Shown here: in pieces, positions 25,572 to 33,888 of the stretch
Numbering within the stretch: position 1 is the stretch's first letter
How the letters are laid out: each line of letters begins with the position of its first letter
Origin: Bacteroidota bacterium
GTDB lineage: Bacteria > Bacteroidota > Bacteroidia > JABEUT01
Length of the DNA: 56,205 bases
Assembly (NCBI GenBank): GCA_013289475.1
Contig: JABCZW010000012.1
Coordinates: forward strand, 1 to 56,205
Direction: 5' to 3'
The notes under the pieces: model-generated
The model's database searches: none
What the model saw: only the letters and a program-made list of their open reading frames with translations
Told to the model about the DNA's origin: nothing
Translations under genes and position numbers: made by a program

Positions 25572-27416
25572 ATGAAAAAAGTTACCCTGTTTATTGCTGC
25601 TGCATTTTTTTCGACACAATTAGTAAATGCACAGCCTAGTCATTCGGCAATGGTGCCCAACCAATATGCTGCTTATTTTACTGAGGCCTATGCAAAATAC
25701 CCTTCCGTACCGGTTGGTATATTAGAAGCGGTAGCATTTAACCATACACGCTTTAATCATATGACGCATGATGCTAATGAGCCACAAAGCTGCACGGGCA
25801 TTCCATTGGCATACGGAGTCATGGGCCTTACCCTTGATGGTAAAAGCTATTTCCATAATAACCTGCTGCTGATAGCACAACTATCGGGGATTAGTAAGGA
25901 AGATATTATAACCAGCCCCGAAAAGAACATACTTGCTTACGCTGCTGCTTATGCCGCAGAAAAGCAAAAACTGAATATTACCAGCGCCAATATAGAAGAT
26001 CAGGTTGCCGTACTTAAGGCGCTAAGCGAATTGCCCGATTCTACAGCCGGGCAGCAGTATGCATTGAATTCTGATATCTATGTAATGTTTACCTTTTTGA
26101 ATAATGCAGCTTACCAGAAATTCTATAACCTACCAACTTATAATATTGATATAAAGAAGGTATTTGGCGAGGCTACTTATAACCTGCTTACTTCACCTAC
26201 CAATTCAATAGAGAAAATAAATGATAATCGTTCAGGTTCTACTGAAAACAGCCACAAGGCTATGGGTTCAGGGGCTGATTATTCAGGCGCTATCTGGAAC
26301 CCGGCTGCAAGTTGTAACTATACCGTTGGCCGCACTATGGGCATAACGGCTATTGTAATACACGATATGGAGGGAAGTTATGCAGCTTCTATTTCATGGT
26401 TTCAGAATTGCAGTTCGGTAGTTTCGGCGCACTATTGCATCCGCTCATCCGACGGGCAGATAACCCAAATGGTGCACGAAGCAGATAAAGCATGGCACGT
26501 GGGTAGTGAAAATGGTTATACCGTGGGTATTGAACATGAGGGATACGCTGCCAAAACAGGCTGGTATACTGATACTATGTATGGCACATCATCAAGATTA
26601 GTACGCACCCATATTTGTCCTGCATACGGCATTTTAAAAACACGTGTTGCTTTTTGGCCATGGGCTGCCGCAACCGATTATTCAAGCGCAAGCATACCGG
26701 GTGCATGCACGCTTATTAAAGGGCACCAGCATTACCCAAACCAAACCCATACCGACCCGGGTATTAACTGGGACTGGGACTACTACTACAAACTGATAAA
26801 CGATACGGCAGCAAAACAATATACATGGTACACGGCCACCACCGGTAATTTTTACGACGATGGCGGCGCATCGGGAAACTACAGTAACGATGAAAGTGCA
26901 TTGTATGTGTTTGCACCCACCGGCGCAAAAACAGTAACTATGTCTTTCAGCAGTTATAATACCGAAAGCACCTGGGATTATATGTACATATACGATGGCG
27001 ATAATGTAAATGCTCCGCTTATTGGTACATATACAGGCACAACCGGCCCGGGTACAGTTACATCTACCGGTAGTAAAATGTGTGTTGAGTTCCGGTCTGA
27101 CTGCGCCACTACCGAAACAGGCTGGGCTGCCACATGGACAGGCAATAGCGTAACAGGCATTGCATCTAACATGGGCGATAATGCGGTCAAGATTTTCCCC
27201 AACCCTTTTTCATCTGCCCTCAACATAACTACTGATAATGGTAATGTGGATATTGCTCTATACGATATGTTGGGCCGAGAAGTGATAAGTGAAAGAAATG
27301 CGAGTAGCATAAATCATTCCGCTACCCTCGATACCCAAAGCCTGCCTAACGGTGTGTACTTTGTAAAAGTTACCGGTACTGAGCTTAGCTACACCGAGAA
27401 GGTGGTTAAGAATTAA
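25572..27416 (+). CDS. T9SS-exported N-acetylmuramoyl-L-alanine amidase with CUB domain
   Basis: 614 residues. After a signal peptide (LVNAQ) comes an alpha-helical part (about 30-200) that looks like a lysozyme/SLT-type fold (PVGILEAVAFNHTRF, YGVMGLTL) whose usual catalytic Glu position appears to be His. Then an amidase_2/PGRP domain (about 245-410) with zinc ligands His in IVIHDMEG and His in KGHQHYPN, plus THTDPG. A CUB-like domain follows (about 420-535), then the sorting domain KIFPNPFSSALNI. It should cut the stem peptide from glycan outside the cell, more likely against other bacteria or in the medium than in its own periplasm. Confidence 0.88.
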   Translation: MKKVTLFIAAAFFSTQLVNAQPSHSAMVPNQYAAYFTEAYAKYPSVPVGILEAVAFNHTRFNHMTHDANEPQSCTGIPLAYGVMGLTLDGKSYFHNNLLLIAQLSGISKEDIITSPEKNILAYAAAYAAEKQKLNITSANIEDQVAVLKALSELPDSTAGQQYALNSDIYVMFTFLNNAAYQKFYNLPTYNIDIKKVFGEATYNLLTSPTNSIEKINDNRSGSTENSHKAMGSGADYSGAIWNPAASCNYTVGRTMGITAIVIHDMEGSYAASISWFQNCSSVVSAHYCIRSSDGQITQMVHEADKAWHVGSENGYTVGIEHEGYAAKTGWYTDTMYGTSSRLVRTHICPAYGILKTRVAFWPWAAATDYSSASIPGACTLIKGHQHYPNQTHTDPGINWDWDYYYKLINDTAAKQYTWYTATTGNFYDDGGASGNYSNDESALYVFAPTGAKTVTMSFSSYNTESTWDYMYIYDGDNVNAPLIGTYTGTTGPGTVTSTGSKMCVEFRSDCATTETGWAATWTGNSVTGIASNMGDNAVKIFPNPFSSALNITTDNGNVDIALYDMLGREVISERNASSINHSATLDTQSLPNGVYFVKVTGTELSYTEKVVKN

Positions 27417-27444
27417 GGGTTACTTTATACAATAGCTTCCTGTT

Positions 27445-27506
27445 ATTTGGCACAGATCGCTGCATCTATGTGTCATTTTCTTCTGTCGTTACTTTTCACC
27501 TCACGT
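27445..27506 (+). repeat. Dispersed repeat, inverted copy at 48152-48213
   Basis: Over 62 ungapped bases this matches the reverse complement of 48152-48213 at about 47 positions. Conserved blocks are ATTTGGCACA, CTATGTGTCA and TTCACCTCACGT. The rest of 27417-27611 holds no gene that I can see. Confidence 0.7.
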
Positions 27507-27611
27507 ATGGGAAACATTGCCTATAAAGTCAAAGGGAATTTTCTGTTCACGCAACCAAACGTCTTTGCTTTTCATCTTATTATAAAACAACCTGTTCCTT
27601 AAATCAAGAAT

Positions 27612-28844
27612 ATGAAGAAATTATACTTTTTAGCAATATCATTGTTTTATTTCGGAATAGGCGTGTGTCATGCACAAACAGCCTATGTTTCGAGTGAAAC
27701 TGCCAATACTGTAACGGTAATTAACGTTACAACAGGTGCCGTTATTGATACTATCTTTTTGGGTACTAGCCACCCTTATGGTGTTTCGGTAAGTGCCGAT
27801 GGAGCTTATGTATATGTTACTACCCAGGTGAATAATTCGGTAACAGTAATAAGCACGGCTACCAATAAAGTATTGGATACAATCCCTGCCGGTACTTTTC
27901 CTGGGGGTATAGTGGTAAGCCTTGATGGAACACGGGTGTATGTGGCGAGCCAGACCGATAATAAAGTATATATAATAAATACTGCAACCAGCAAGGTAAT
28001 AGCCAATGTAAAAGTGGGCGCTTTTCCGCTTGGCGTAGGTGTAACCCCCGATGGCACTATGGCTTATGTTGCCTGTGCACACGTAAATAAAGTAAGTGTA
28101 ATAAATACAGCTACCAATATGGTTATCGATTCAATCCCGGTTGGCTCCTTTCCTTTTGGCGTGTGTGTAACACCAGATGGAAAAACGGTCTACGTTACTA
28201 ACTCGGCAGATAGTACAGTAAGTGTTATAAATGAAGCTACCAATATTGTTTCGGGTAAAATATATGTGGGCCATCACCCGCGTGGTATACAGGTTAGTCC
28301 CGATGGGAGTAAGGCATACGTTACTAATTTAGTTGACGGAACTGTGAGCGTAATAAACACTACCACCAATTTGGTTACCAATACCATCACAGTGGGTAGT
28401 AACCCCAATGGTATATCTGTTACCCCCGACGGAACAAAGGTATATGTAGCAAATGATGCCTCTAATTCGGTAAGTATAATAAATGCATTAACTAACATTG
28501 TTGTAAGCACAGTTAACGTAAGTAAGCAACCCGAGGCTATTGGTAATTTCATTTCTACTTATCCCACAGTTACTACAGGAATAACTTCTTTGAAGGGAGA
28601 ATCAAACATTTCCGTTTATCCAAACCCATGCAATGGCGTATTCGCCATTGAAGTTAAAAGTGAAAAGTTGAAAGTGAAAAGTATAGAGGTGTATAATATG
28701 TTAGGAGAGGAAGTGTATTCGCATCTTCTTGTGCAAAGTGAAACCATAATTGACCTGAGTGGACAGGCTAATGGTATTTACGTATACAGGATAATTAATG
28801 TTAATGGGGACGAGATAAAAACCGGGAAGTTAGTTAAGGAGTAA
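27612..28844 (+). CDS. YVTN seven-blade propeller T9SS protein
   Basis: 410 residues: signal peptide (GVCHAQ), seven repeats of about 42 residues of the YVTN/YncE type (VSPDGSKAYVTN..DGTVSVINTTTN.V), then a sorting domain from ISVYPNPCNGVFAIEV. Seven repeats fit a closed seven-blade propeller. The sorting domain has a polar insertion KSEKLKVKS made from a short purine-rich DNA repeat, at the same place as the insertion in the 17898 protein. Surface-exposed, ligand unknown. Confidence 0.86.
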   Translation: MKKLYFLAISLFYFGIGVCHAQTAYVSSETANTVTVINVTTGAVIDTIFLGTSHPYGVSVSADGAYVYVTTQVNNSVTVISTATNKVLDTIPAGTFPGGIVVSLDGTRVYVASQTDNKVYIINTATSKVIANVKVGAFPLGVGVTPDGTMAYVACAHVNKVSVINTATNMVIDSIPVGSFPFGVCVTPDGKTVYVTNSADSTVSVINEATNIVSGKIYVGHHPRGIQVSPDGSKAYVTNLVDGTVSVINTTTNLVTNTITVGSNPNGISVTPDGTKVYVANDASNSVSIINALTNIVVSTVNVSKQPEAIGNFISTYPTVTTGITSLKGESNISVYPNPCNGVFAIEVKSEKLKVKSIEVYNMLGEEVYSHLLVQSETIIDLSGQANGIYVYRIINVNGDEIKTGKLVKE

Positions 28845-28868
28845 GCGCAGAATGAATGCTGATCTGTC

Positions 28869-28898
28869 AAAAGAGCCTTTATGGCTCTTTTTTTATTT
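28869..28898 (+). terminator. Intrinsic terminator after the YVTN gene
   Basis: A 9-bp stem, aaaagagcc with ggctctttt, and a 5-nt loop, followed directly by T residues. It lies 24 bases after the stop of the YVTN gene. Confidence 0.9.
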
Positions 28899-29006
28899 AT
28901 GGAAATATGTGAAATATATATTTAATCGGGTTAATTATATAACATAATCCCTAATGGAATACCGCACTTTTGTCATTATAAAACAGCTTGAAATATTACA
29001 CCTTTT

Positions 29007-29282
29007 ATGATAAGCACGGCAAACACATCTAAAAGTATTTCTTCGAAGACGCAAAAAAGAATCGATGATCACCTGAGTGCTGCAAAGCATCATGAAGAAG
29101 CGGCGCTGCACCACAGGGATGCTATAAAGCATATGGAAATTGATAATCATGATAGTGCTTTTGAAAGTAAAATGAAAGCAAATGAACATAGCTGGTATGC
29201 CCAGGAATGTGAGATGAGAGACCAGGAACGGCATGCTTTAGTAAATTCTTACAATAGTCTTATATCACACCTCTTTATTTAA
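29007..29282 (+). CDS. Small His/Glu-rich protein upstream of HPF
   Basis: 91 residues, soluble and strongly helical, with many His and Glu (DDHLSAAKHHEEAALHHRDAIKHMEID). No signal peptide. The helical heptad-like spacing of His and Ala suggests a short coiled or bundled helix, perhaps with metal affinity. It ends 4 bases before the HPF/RaiA gene and so is probably co-transcribed with it. No family recognised. Confidence 0.6.
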   Translation: MISTANTSKSISSKTQKRIDDHLSAAKHHEEAALHHRDAIKHMEIDNHDSAFESKMKANEHSWYAQECEMRDQERHALVNSYNSLISHLFI

Positions 29283-29286
29283 AAAA

Positions 29287-29643
29287 ATGAAACCAACACA
29301 AAATAATATGAAGATAATAATAGCATCACCCCACTTTACACTGTCAGAAGAATTGCAGCAGTTTACTATGGATGAGGCAGCCAAACTGGCTCACCTCGAT
29401 CAACGTCTTGTAATGTGTTCGGTATTGCTCAAGTTTGAGCATTCATCGACGGACGATAATAAGATATGTGAAATGAATGTAACAGGCGATAAAAAGAAGC
29501 TGTTTGCTTCAGCCCGCAGCCAATCATTTGAAGATGCTATAACACATGTTATTCATGAAATCGAAAATCAATTGAGGAAACAAAAGGAATCACCCAGGCA
29601 TAATGGCGAAAAGATGCAAATAGATACAGATATTATTCAATAA
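29287..29643 (+). CDS. HPF/RaiA ribosome hibernation factor
   Basis: 118 residues with the S30AE fold: MKIIIASPHFTLSEELQQFTMDEAAKLAHLDQ and the later FEDAITHVIHEIENQLRKQKE. Short HPF/RaiA proteins bind the 30S decoding channel and inactivate 70S ribosomes in stress or stationary phase. No C-terminal dimerisation domain is present, so it is a short form, with a tail of about 20 polar residues. A second in-frame ATG at 29308 gives a tighter fit to the family. It is the middle gene of three small genes on one strand. Confidence 0.88.
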   Translation: MKPTQNNMKIIIASPHFTLSEELQQFTMDEAAKLAHLDQRLVMCSVLLKFEHSSTDDNKICEMNVTGDKKKLFASARSQSFEDAITHVIHEIENQLRKQKESPRHNGEKMQIDTDIIQ

Positions 29644-29650
29644 ACAAAAT

Positions 29651-29917
29651 ATGAAAAATAACACAGACAAAGACCCCAAGGACATTGATATAATTGCAGG
29701 TAAAACAAAAATAGATACCACGGGGTATCCGTTTTTTTTAGCCATTAAAGATGCATCCGTAACTGATATAGAAGAAACGGAAATAGATACAGGCAATGCG
29801 GGTGAGCAAAAGGAAGAAAATGCAGGTACAGGAAGTAAAGAGAATGATTTTGACCGTATAATGGGAGAGGGCTATAATGGCCTGGAAGAGAAGAAGAAAG
29901 TATATACTGAAATGTAA
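29651..29917 (+). CDS. Small acidic protein downstream of HPF
   Basis: 88 residues, very acidic, without signal or membrane segments (EETEIDTGNAGEQKEENAGTGSKENDFDRIMGEG). The tail DRIMGEGYNGLEEKKKVY is the only conserved-looking stretch. The disordered middle resembles small stress proteins. It begins 7 bases after the HPF stop, which argues for one transcript. Function unknown. Confidence 0.55.
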   Translation: MKNNTDKDPKDIDIIAGKTKIDTTGYPFFLAIKDASVTDIEETEIDTGNAGEQKEENAGTGSKENDFDRIMGEGYNGLEEKKKVYTEM

Positions 29918-29952
29918 TGCTCTCTCTCTAAAAATAAAACTTAATATTCAAT

Positions 29953-29987
29953 CCCTCTCCTTGAGCAAGGAGAGGGCAGGGTGAGGT
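29953..29987. repeat. REP-like palindrome copy 1
   Basis: Inverted arms ccctctccttg and caaggagaggg, followed by cagggtgaggt. A second copy, with tagggtgaggt, is at 33850-33885. The pair is a dispersed intergenic element; the stem may also stop transcription from the HPF operon. Confidence 0.75.
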
Positions 29988-30029
29988 CTAAGCAAACCTC
30001 GGAACCTGCACTAAGCCTTTGGAGCCGGA
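29988..30029 (-). pseudogene. Relic of the hbd gene 3' end
   Basis: The minus strand reads TSGSKGLVQVPRFA and a stop. The intact dehydrogenase at 30586 ends TAGSKELVLAPRFAK and a stop: 11 of 14 residues agree, and about 29 of 42 bases. The 30011 gene lies between this relic and the intact gene, and its last codons overlap the relic in another frame. The match is short, so the call is moderate. Confidence 0.6.
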
Positions 30030-30577
30030 TGTCCGGGTTTCTTTTTTGATATTGAATGTGGCCTGTGATGAGATACAGTAGTTTTATAAAATGGTTGACG
30101 TGGTTTTTTTTGCATTCTGTCATTTAAATGTTCCGCTAACCACTGAAAGTACTCGCCTAAGAAAGGATCAGGGTCAGGTTGCCTTTCTCTTATTCCAATA
30201 ATGAAGGTTTTATATTTATCCCAGGTAGTTGTAACAAACGACCCAAGTGTTTTGTCTACCAATTCAATACTTATAAATTTCTCAGCAACCAGCATACCCA
30301 ACGTTTCCATTTGTTGAGATAGCTGAAGTATTTTAACTTGTTGGTCAACAGGAAGTGCAAGCATCTCATCTTGTGTAGATGGCATTTTGCATGCTCGTAT
30401 AAACAACATAAGCCCTGAAAACTCTGCCGTTTGAAAATTCCGCAAAGCTTCAAGGGTAAGTCTTTCACGGCGGTCGCGAGTGGCAGTCTGAACCTGTGCA
30501 ATTCCGAATACGAGCCCTACAATAAATGATAAGGCTAAGGCAAGATTGGCAATAAGCTCAATAGTGTCTTTGTTCAT
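30011..30577 (-). CDS. Membrane-anchored protein, DUF4760-like
   Basis: 188 residues with one N-terminal membrane helix (LIANLALALSFIVGLVFGIAQV, about 8-29) followed by TRDRRERLTLEALRNFQT, the layout of DUF4760-type proteins. The rest is helical (LQLSQQMETLGMLVAEKFIS) and cytoplasmic. The C-terminal 50 residues are basic and Pro/His-rich. Its last codons overlap the hbd relic in a different frame, so its tail may have been made from that sequence. It starts 8 bases after the hbd stop, on the same strand. Confidence 0.65.
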   Translation of the reverse strand: MNKDTIELIANLALALSFIVGLVFGIAQVQTATRDRRERLTLEALRNFQTAEFSGLMLFIRACKMPSTQDEMLALPVDQQVKILQLSQQMETLGMLVAEKFISIELVDKTLGSFVTTTWDKYKTFIIGIRERQPDPDPFLGEYFQWLAEHLNDRMQKKPRQPFYKTTVSHHRPHSISKKKPGHPAPKA

Positions 30578-30585
30578 GCTTTATA

Positions 30586-31476
30586 TTACTTTGCAAACCT
30601 CGGAGCCAATACTAATTCTTTACTTCCTGCTGTGTATTTGTAAAACCCTATACCCGATTTTACACCAAGGTCGCCTGCGGTAACCATGTTAACCAACAGA
30701 GGGCAAGGAGCATATTTAGGATTGCCTAAGCCATCGTGCAATACACGTAATATAGAAAGGCAAACATCTAAGCCAATAAAATCTGCTAATTGCAATGGCC
30801 CCATTGGGTGTGCCATACCGAGTTTCATAACGGTATCAATTTCATTAACTCCACCCACACCTTCAAACAAAGCATAAATGGCTTCGTTTATCATAGGCAT
30901 AAGTATGCGGTTGGCAACAAAGCCTGGATAGTCGTTTACCTCGGTAGGTATTTTGCCCAGTTTTTTCGAAAGGTCCATGATCAGTAATGTAACTGCATCC
31001 GATGTATTGTAGCCACGTATAACCTCTACCAGTTTCATAACCGGTACAGGGTTCATAAAGTGCATGCCTATAACTTTATCCGATCGCTTGGTTTGTGCAG
31101 CAATTTTGGTGATAGATATAGAGGATGTGTTGCTTGCCAAAATAGTATCGGGGGTACACATGGTATCTAAATCGCGGAAAAGCTTGAATTTTATATCGGG
31201 GTTCTCGGTAGCTGCTTCAACAACTAATCCGGCTTCTTTAACGCCTGTAGCGAGATCGGTATAGGTAGTAATGTTTTTAAGGGTAGTAGCTTTATCGGCT
31301 TCGGTAATAGTTCCTTTGGTAACTTGCCTGTCGAGGTTTTTGCCAATCGTAGCCATGGCCTTGCTCAACGCATCTGCCGATATATCTATAAGTGCAACCT
31401 GGTAACCGCATTGTGCAAAAGTGTGGGCTATTCCGTTGCCCATAGTACCCGAACCTATTACCGCTACATTTTTCAT
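30586..31476 (-). CDS. hbd: 3-hydroxybutyryl-CoA dehydrogenase
   Basis: 296 residues, the length of monofunctional 3-hydroxyacyl-CoA dehydrogenases. NAD loop AVIGSGTMGNGIAHTFAQCG at the N-terminus, catalytic motif IGMHFMNPVPVMKLVEV near 140, and the C-terminal signature DYPGFVANRILMPMINEA. It interconverts (S)-3-hydroxybutyryl-CoA and acetoacetyl-CoA with NAD(P), in butanoate, fatty-acid or phenylacetate pathways. No other beta-oxidation gene is nearby. A TAGTTTTG box lies 15 bases upstream. Confidence 0.94.
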   Translation of the reverse strand: MKNVAVIGSGTMGNGIAHTFAQCGYQVALIDISADALSKAMATIGKNLDRQVTKGTITEADKATTLKNITTYTDLATGVKEAGLVVEAATENPDIKFKLFRDLDTMCTPDTILASNTSSISITKIAAQTKRSDKVIGMHFMNPVPVMKLVEVIRGYNTSDAVTLLIMDLSKKLGKIPTEVNDYPGFVANRILMPMINEAIYALFEGVGGVNEIDTVMKLGMAHPMGPLQLADFIGLDVCLSILRVLHDGLGNPKYAPCPLLVNMVTAGDLGVKSGIGFYKYTAGSKELVLAPRFAK

Positions 31477-31490
31477 AATTATGTTTTTTG

Positions 31491-31498
31491 CAAAACTA
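31491..31498 (-). promoter_or_regulatory. -7 box (TAGTTTTG) of hbd
   Basis: Exact TAnnTTTG match on the minus strand, 14 bases before the hbd ATG. Confidence 0.6.
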
Positions 31499-31649
31499 CT
31501 TTTTTTTAATTATGAGAGATAATCAAATTAAATTTTGGGCGTTCGTATCGTTCAGCGTTGTACATAATACAGAACAATAGAAAAATATTGCCTAACTTTA
31601 TACCCGACCAATTAACCATTTAGGAAAGTGTAAATTAATCCTCACCACA

Positions 31650-33461
31650 ATGAAAAAAATATTTTCTGTAGCTTTCTTAACAATTTGCGCAGGGATATTC
31701 TGTGGCAAGGCTCAGGATACTATTACAGTAAATTTTGCCTATACCGGGGCTGTCCAGAATTGGACAGTACCCTGTGGTGTGAAGCAGGTAAAAATAAATG
31801 CTGTAGGAGCGGCAGGAGGATATCTGAAGGATCCTATACATGGCACTTATTATTATATAGAAGGCAAAGGAGCCTCTATTACCGGATTATGTAATGTTAT
31901 AGCCGGAGATAATTTATCGATAGTTGTAGGAGGTAATGGCGTATTGGGTTTGAGTAGTAGTGGAAATGCTCGTGGTGCAGGGGGCGGAGGAGGAAGTTTT
32001 GTATATGATTCCACTACATTGAATTTGATTGCAGTAGGTGCAGGGGGCGGAGGAGCTAGTTTATTGTCTAAAGCCGGTGGACCGGGCGGGCTTGATATTA
32101 TAACCGATTCGGCAACTAAAGGACAAGGGGCAGATACTACAGGCGGCATAGGAGGAAATGGAGGAAGTGGGGGCTCCCAGCTTTATGGGGGATCTGGTGG
32201 TGCAGGATGGTATAGTAATGGAGGAAATGGACAGACGTCCCCGGATAGTAGCTTTGGTGGTAAGGACAGGATGAATCTATTTGCCGGTGGAGTTGGATAT
32301 AAGTCCGGTAATGGTGGATATGGCGGCGGCGGCGGCGGTGGAGAAGATGGCGGCGGCGGTGGCGGCGGATATAATGGCGGCGGCGGTGGTTTTCCACAAG
32401 CTCCCGGTGGCGGTGGTGGCGGTGGTTCATACCTTAACGGAACACTTGTTGGTACTCCCATTGCTAATAATACAGGCGCCGGGCATGTATCGGTTACTTA
32501 TATTGTGAACCCGCTTAAAGTGAATGACATTAATGTGAATCAGAATGTAAGTTGTAATGGAGGAAACAATGGAAGTGCTTCTATTGTTATTTCAGGCGGA
32601 AATTCACCTTACAGCTATTCATGGTCTGATGCTAAATTACAAACCACTGCTTCGGCAACAGGCTTAAGTGCGGGTAGCTATACAGTTAATGTTTCAGATT
32701 CCTGTGGTACTTTTATAACTGATTCAATAAAAATTACTCAACCTGATGCTTTAAAAGCATCTGCAAGTGTATCTGCAAATGTTAAGTGTAACGGAGAAAA
32801 TGGCGGCATTGGTTCCGTAATTGTTACAGGCGGAAGTTCCCCATATACCTATTCATGGTCTGATGTTAAATCACAAACCACTGCTTCGGCAACAGGTTTA
32901 ATTGCAGGTAGCTATACTGTTACGGTTTCAGATTCCTGTGGCGCTTTCATAACTGATTCAATAAAAATTACTCAACCTGCAAGTATAATGCTGACTGCAG
33001 ATTCAACCAATGTTGCAACAGGCTGTGATGGTTCTGCCTGGGTCATAGCATCAGGAGGAAGATCGCCCTATAATTATTTATGGAATACTGCCGCTACAAC
33101 CGACACCATTACAAACCAATGTGGTGGAAGCTATTGCTGTCTGGTTACTGATAGCCTTGGATGCAGGGATAGTATATGCACAACTATAAATATAACTACA
33201 CAGATTGAAAATATAAACGCAGGTAAGGCTCAATTCACTTTCTTTCCTGCTTTGGGTAATGGGAAATGCAGTTTTATAACCAATTGCCCGGCAAATGTGG
33301 ATGTATATAATATGCTTGGACAGAAAATTCTTTCCGCTAAAACAAAGGCAGGTCAAACCAATATTGATTTGAGCAATAATAGTGCAGGGATATATTTTTA
33401 CAGAGTGTTTGCAACCAGTGGTGAATTTATTTCTGAAGGGAAGTTTATAATTCAAAAATAA
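31650..33461 (+). CDS. Glycine-rich and SprB-repeat T9SS surface protein
   Basis: 603 residues. Signal peptide (IFCGKAQ); a glycine-rich domain (about 55-285) with runs such as GYGGGGGGGEDGGGGGGG, of the Gly_rich type found in adhesins; two SprB repeats (GGNSPYSYSWSD and GGSSPYTYSWSD, about 290-445) nearly identical to each other; a third degenerate repeat; and a sorting domain ending FIIQK. SprB is the T9SS-exported gliding adhesin of Flavobacterium, so a role in adhesion is likely. The Gly codons form long GGC/GGT tracts that could slip in replication. Confidence 0.86.
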   Translation: MKKIFSVAFLTICAGIFCGKAQDTITVNFAYTGAVQNWTVPCGVKQVKINAVGAAGGYLKDPIHGTYYYIEGKGASITGLCNVIAGDNLSIVVGGNGVLGLSSSGNARGAGGGGGSFVYDSTTLNLIAVGAGGGGASLLSKAGGPGGLDIITDSATKGQGADTTGGIGGNGGSGGSQLYGGSGGAGWYSNGGNGQTSPDSSFGGKDRMNLFAGGVGYKSGNGGYGGGGGGGEDGGGGGGGYNGGGGGFPQAPGGGGGGGSYLNGTLVGTPIANNTGAGHVSVTYIVNPLKVNDINVNQNVSCNGGNNGSASIVISGGNSPYSYSWSDAKLQTTASATGLSAGSYTVNVSDSCGTFITDSIKITQPDALKASASVSANVKCNGENGGIGSVIVTGGSSPYTYSWSDVKSQTTASATGLIAGSYTVTVSDSCGAFITDSIKITQPASIMLTADSTNVATGCDGSAWVIASGGRSPYNYLWNTAATTDTITNQCGGSYCCLVTDSLGCRDSICTTINITTQIENINAGKAQFTFFPALGNGKCSFITNCPANVDVYNMLGQKILSAKTKAGQTNIDLSNNSAGIYFYRVFATSGEFISEGKFIIQK

Positions 33462-33471
33462 ATACAAAGAA

Positions 33472-33834
33472 TCAGCCTATATCAAGGTGGTAAAAGAGAA
33501 GAACAAGTTTGCGGGAAAGAAAGTAAGCAGCCTCACCAATATAATCGTAACAATACCAGAGCAAAAGCGCAGTTATGGCCGAGGTGATGAGAAACTTAAG
33601 CCATACCCTACGGTAACGGTACAAACCAACTAAAAAAATAATGCCGCCAAAAATGAATGTGGCAAGCATGCCGGCAATGTTAAGTTCTATCAATCCTTTG
33701 CCTGTGGTTTTGTATTTGTAAAGCCATAAAGCATATTGGTAGTTATCGAACCATGCAGCCAGAAAACTGAAAAGAATAAAAATTACAGCAAGCCCGATGG
33801 GGTTATCTATGAGCTTTATGAATCTACTTTTCAT
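33472..33834 (-). CDS. Small polytopic membrane protein
   Basis: 120 residues with three likely membrane helices (PIGLAVIFILFSFLAAWF, LNIAGMLATFIFGGIIFLVG, WLKFLITSAITALLLWYCY). No signal peptide and no family recognised. The ends carry Lys and Arg that place loops inside. It is convergent with the T9SS gene to its left. Confidence 0.6.
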   Translation of the reverse strand: MKSRFIKLIDNPIGLAVIFILFSFLAAWFDNYQYALWLYKYKTTGKGLIELNIAGMLATFIFGGIIFLVGLYRYRRVWLKFLITSAITALLLWYCYDYIGEAAYFLSRKLVLLFYHLDIG

Positions 33835-33849
33835 TATTTATTCCTTTTG

Positions 33850-33885
33850 CCCCTCTCCTTGTCAAGGAGAGGGTAGGGTGAGGTA
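33850..33885. repeat. REP-like palindrome copy 2
   Basis: Arms ccctctcctt (33851-33860) and aaggagaggg (33864-33873), with tail tagggtgaggt as in copy 1 at 29953-29987. It lies between two minus-strand genes. Confidence 0.75.
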
Positions 33886-33888
33886 TGT

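Noticed and set aside
31853-32461. Long proline- and histidine-rich open frames on the minus strand
   Set aside because: They are the complement of glycine-codon runs in the T9SS protein on the plus strand and have no start context or family.
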